NCBI GenBank assembly: GCA_045590395.1 | Contig: JAZNQX010000173.1 | Coordinates: 1 to 8,838, forward strand | DNA length: 8,838 bases | From: SIG607 sp045590395 | GTDB taxonomy: Bacteria; Bacillota; Clostridia; Oscillospirales; Acutalibacteraceae | Direction of reading: 5' to 3' | In this document: one piece after another, positions 8,353 to 8,838 of the stretch | How the letters are laid out: each line of letters starts with the position of its first letter | How positions within the stretch are numbered: position 1 is the first letter of the stretch | Notes under the pieces: model-generated | The model's input: the letters and a program-made list of their open reading frames with translations, nothing else | The model's database searches: none | Told to the model about the DNA's origin: nothing | Position numbers and translations under genes: made by a program

Positions 8353-8358
8353 TCCTTT
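8353..8358 (-). promoter_or_regulatory. Ribosome binding site of glnN that decides its start
   Basis: Read on the - strand this is AAAGGA, 9 nt before the ATG at 8343-8341. It favours the 694-residue product over the 702-residue form starting with TTG at 8367. Confidence 0.8.
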
Positions 8359-8379
8359 CAAAAACAAAAAAGAAATCTG

Positions 8380-8388
8380 ATTATACCA
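8380..8388 (-). promoter_or_regulatory. Alternative extended -10 for glnN
   Basis: On the - strand this reads TGGTATAAT, a consensus -10 box (8385-8380) preceded by an extended -10 TGn element. Its distance to the consensus TTGACA is 25 nt, too far for normal use, and the hexamer at 17 nt (ATTCAA) is poor. It would act as an extended -10 promoter starting near 8373. Confidence 0.45.
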
Positions 8389-8416
8389 TTTTACACTCCT
8401 TTTTGAATTTTGTCAA
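8388..8416 (-). promoter_or_regulatory. Sigma-A-type promoter of glnN
   Basis: On the - strand TTGACA (8416-8411) is a consensus -35 box, followed after exactly 17 nt by TAAAAT (8393-8388), a good -10 box. Transcription would start near 8381, giving a leader of about 38 nt. A competing -10 box lies a few bases downstream. Confidence 0.65.
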
Positions 8417-8496
8417 CAATTTTCTGATCAAAAGACAGGGGCGGCTGATACTTTATTATGATTTTAATACTTTGTTTTGTTGTTGCGGCGTTTTTC

Positions 8497-8525
8497 TTGA
8501 CAAAGGCAAGTGTAACTGTTATACT
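8497..8525 (+). promoter_or_regulatory. Near-consensus promoter of the GH10 gene
   Basis: A perfect TTGACA (8497-8502) is followed after exactly 17 nt by TATACT (8520-8525), one base off consensus, with an extended -10 TGT just before it (8517-8519). The start should be near 8532, giving a leader of about 53 nt. This is the best promoter in the window and suggests strong basal transcription. Confidence 0.85.
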
Positions 8526-8533
8526 GCAAATAA

Positions 8534-8546
8534 GGCGAATATTGCC
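8534..8546 (+). promoter_or_regulatory. Imperfect dyad at the GH10 transcription start
   Basis: GGCGAATATTGCC is a short imperfect palindrome (outer GGC/GCC arms, A/T-rich centre) lying just after the predicted transcription start. It could be an operator for a sugar- or nitrogen-responsive repressor, or a weak hairpin in the leader. Only the symmetry and position support this. Confidence 0.3.
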
Positions 8547-8571
8547 GGAATTCAAACATAATTTATATTAT

Positions 8572-8577
8572 GGAGGG
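8572..8577 (+). promoter_or_regulatory. Ribosome binding site of the GH10 gene
   Basis: GGAGGG lies 7 nt before the ATG at 8585 and is close to the ideal Shine-Dalgarno sequence. It supports this start and efficient translation. Confidence 0.8.
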
Positions 8578-8584
8578 AAAGACA

Positions 8585-8838
8585 ATGTATACAGCACAGG
8601 AATGCAGAGAAAAGTGGTTTGCCAAGTACTATGAGAACAAAGAGGCCATCGACAAGAGAATTGCCGAGGGCATTGAAAAGAACCGCAAGGGTCACTGCCA
8701 GATCCGCCTGACCGACGATAACGGAAACGGTCTTGCGGGCAAGAAGATCAAGGTGAACCAGATATATCACGATTTTAAGTACGGCGCAAACATCTTCATG
8801 CTTGACGAGCTTGAGGACAAGGAGCTGAACGAGCGTTA
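8585..8838 (+). CDS. GH10 endo-1,4-beta-xylanase-like protein, 3'-truncated by window edge
   Basis: Only the first 84 residues are present; the frame stays open to the window end. The order of elements matches clostridial GH10 xylanases that lack a signal peptide. A helical segment (about 5-35, rich in Glu/Lys) comes first, then a short beta domain with a RKGHCQIRLTDDNG stretch. VNQIYHDFKYGANIFMLDE follows (about 58-76), corresponding to the first strand of the GH10 barrel, where FGA- or YGAN-type sequence is common. Such enzymes cleave internal bonds of xylan; without a secretion signal the protein may act on imported oligosaccharides. The catalytic glutamates lie beyond the window. The gene has its own strong promoter and diverges from glnN. 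About 69% of its codons end in G or C by hand count, well above the hydrolase and methyltransferase genes. GH10 membership is probable but rests on the N-terminus alone. Confidence 0.7.
   Translation, partial: MYTAQECREKWFAKYYENKEAIDKRIAEGIEKNRKGHCQIRLTDDNGNGLAGKKIKVNQIYHDFKYGANIFMLDELEDKELNER

Noticed and set aside
8365..8367. TTG as the start of glnN
   Set aside because: The AAAGGA ribosome site lies downstream of it, at the right distance for the ATG at 8343, and the added residues do not resemble the family N-terminus.
8344..8380. Riboswitch or T-box leader for glnN
   Set aside because: The leader is only about 30-38 nt long and shows no stem structure or terminator.
8426..8431. TGATCA palindrome as an operator
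   Set aside because: A 6-base palindrome is expected by chance and there is no extended symmetry around it.
8552..8770. 72-codon open frame on the - strand over the xylanase start
   Set aside because: It covers the xylanase ribosome site and first codons, which encode a recognisable protein in the other direction.

Overview
The window looks like a chromosomal segment of a low-to-moderate GC Firmicute, most likely a gut or rumen Clostridia (Oscillospirales-like). This is inferred from purine-rich Shine-Dalgarno sites, a Clostridia-like PNPase, a type III glutamine synthetase, and a xylanase lacking a signal peptide. No species can be named. The window holds four complete genes and two that run off its ends. 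It contains no RNA gene, CRISPR array, insertion sequence or phage gene that I can see.

Left part (1-5193 and on to 6221, all + strand): the 3' three-quarters of pnp (polynucleotide phosphorylase) ends in a hairpin terminator. Next comes prfC (release factor 3). It is followed after 21 nt by an unassigned clan-A-type glycoside hydrolase, and after a further 2 nt by an FkbM-family methyltransferase with an extra N-terminal nucleotide-binding-like domain. The spacing suggests that prfC, the hydrolase and the methyltransferase share a transcript. The first two genes do RNA turnover and translation termination. The hydrolase/methyltransferase pair is the least understood part of the window.

Middle (6222-6258): a 13-bp perfect hairpin, A-rich on the left and T-rich on the right, sits between the convergent methyltransferase and glutamine synthetase genes and can terminate both.

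Right part: glnN (type III glutamine synthetase, - strand) is read leftward from a promoter near 8380-8416. A GH10 xylanase-like gene is read rightward from a near-consensus promoter at 8497-8525 and is cut by the window end. The 241-nt region between their start codons is a divergent control region. A nitrogen-assimilation gene and a polysaccharide-degrading gene therefore face away from each other, each with its own sigma-A-type promoter. The xylanase start shows markedly more G/C-ending codons than the methyltransferase, which fits strong expression or a separate origin.
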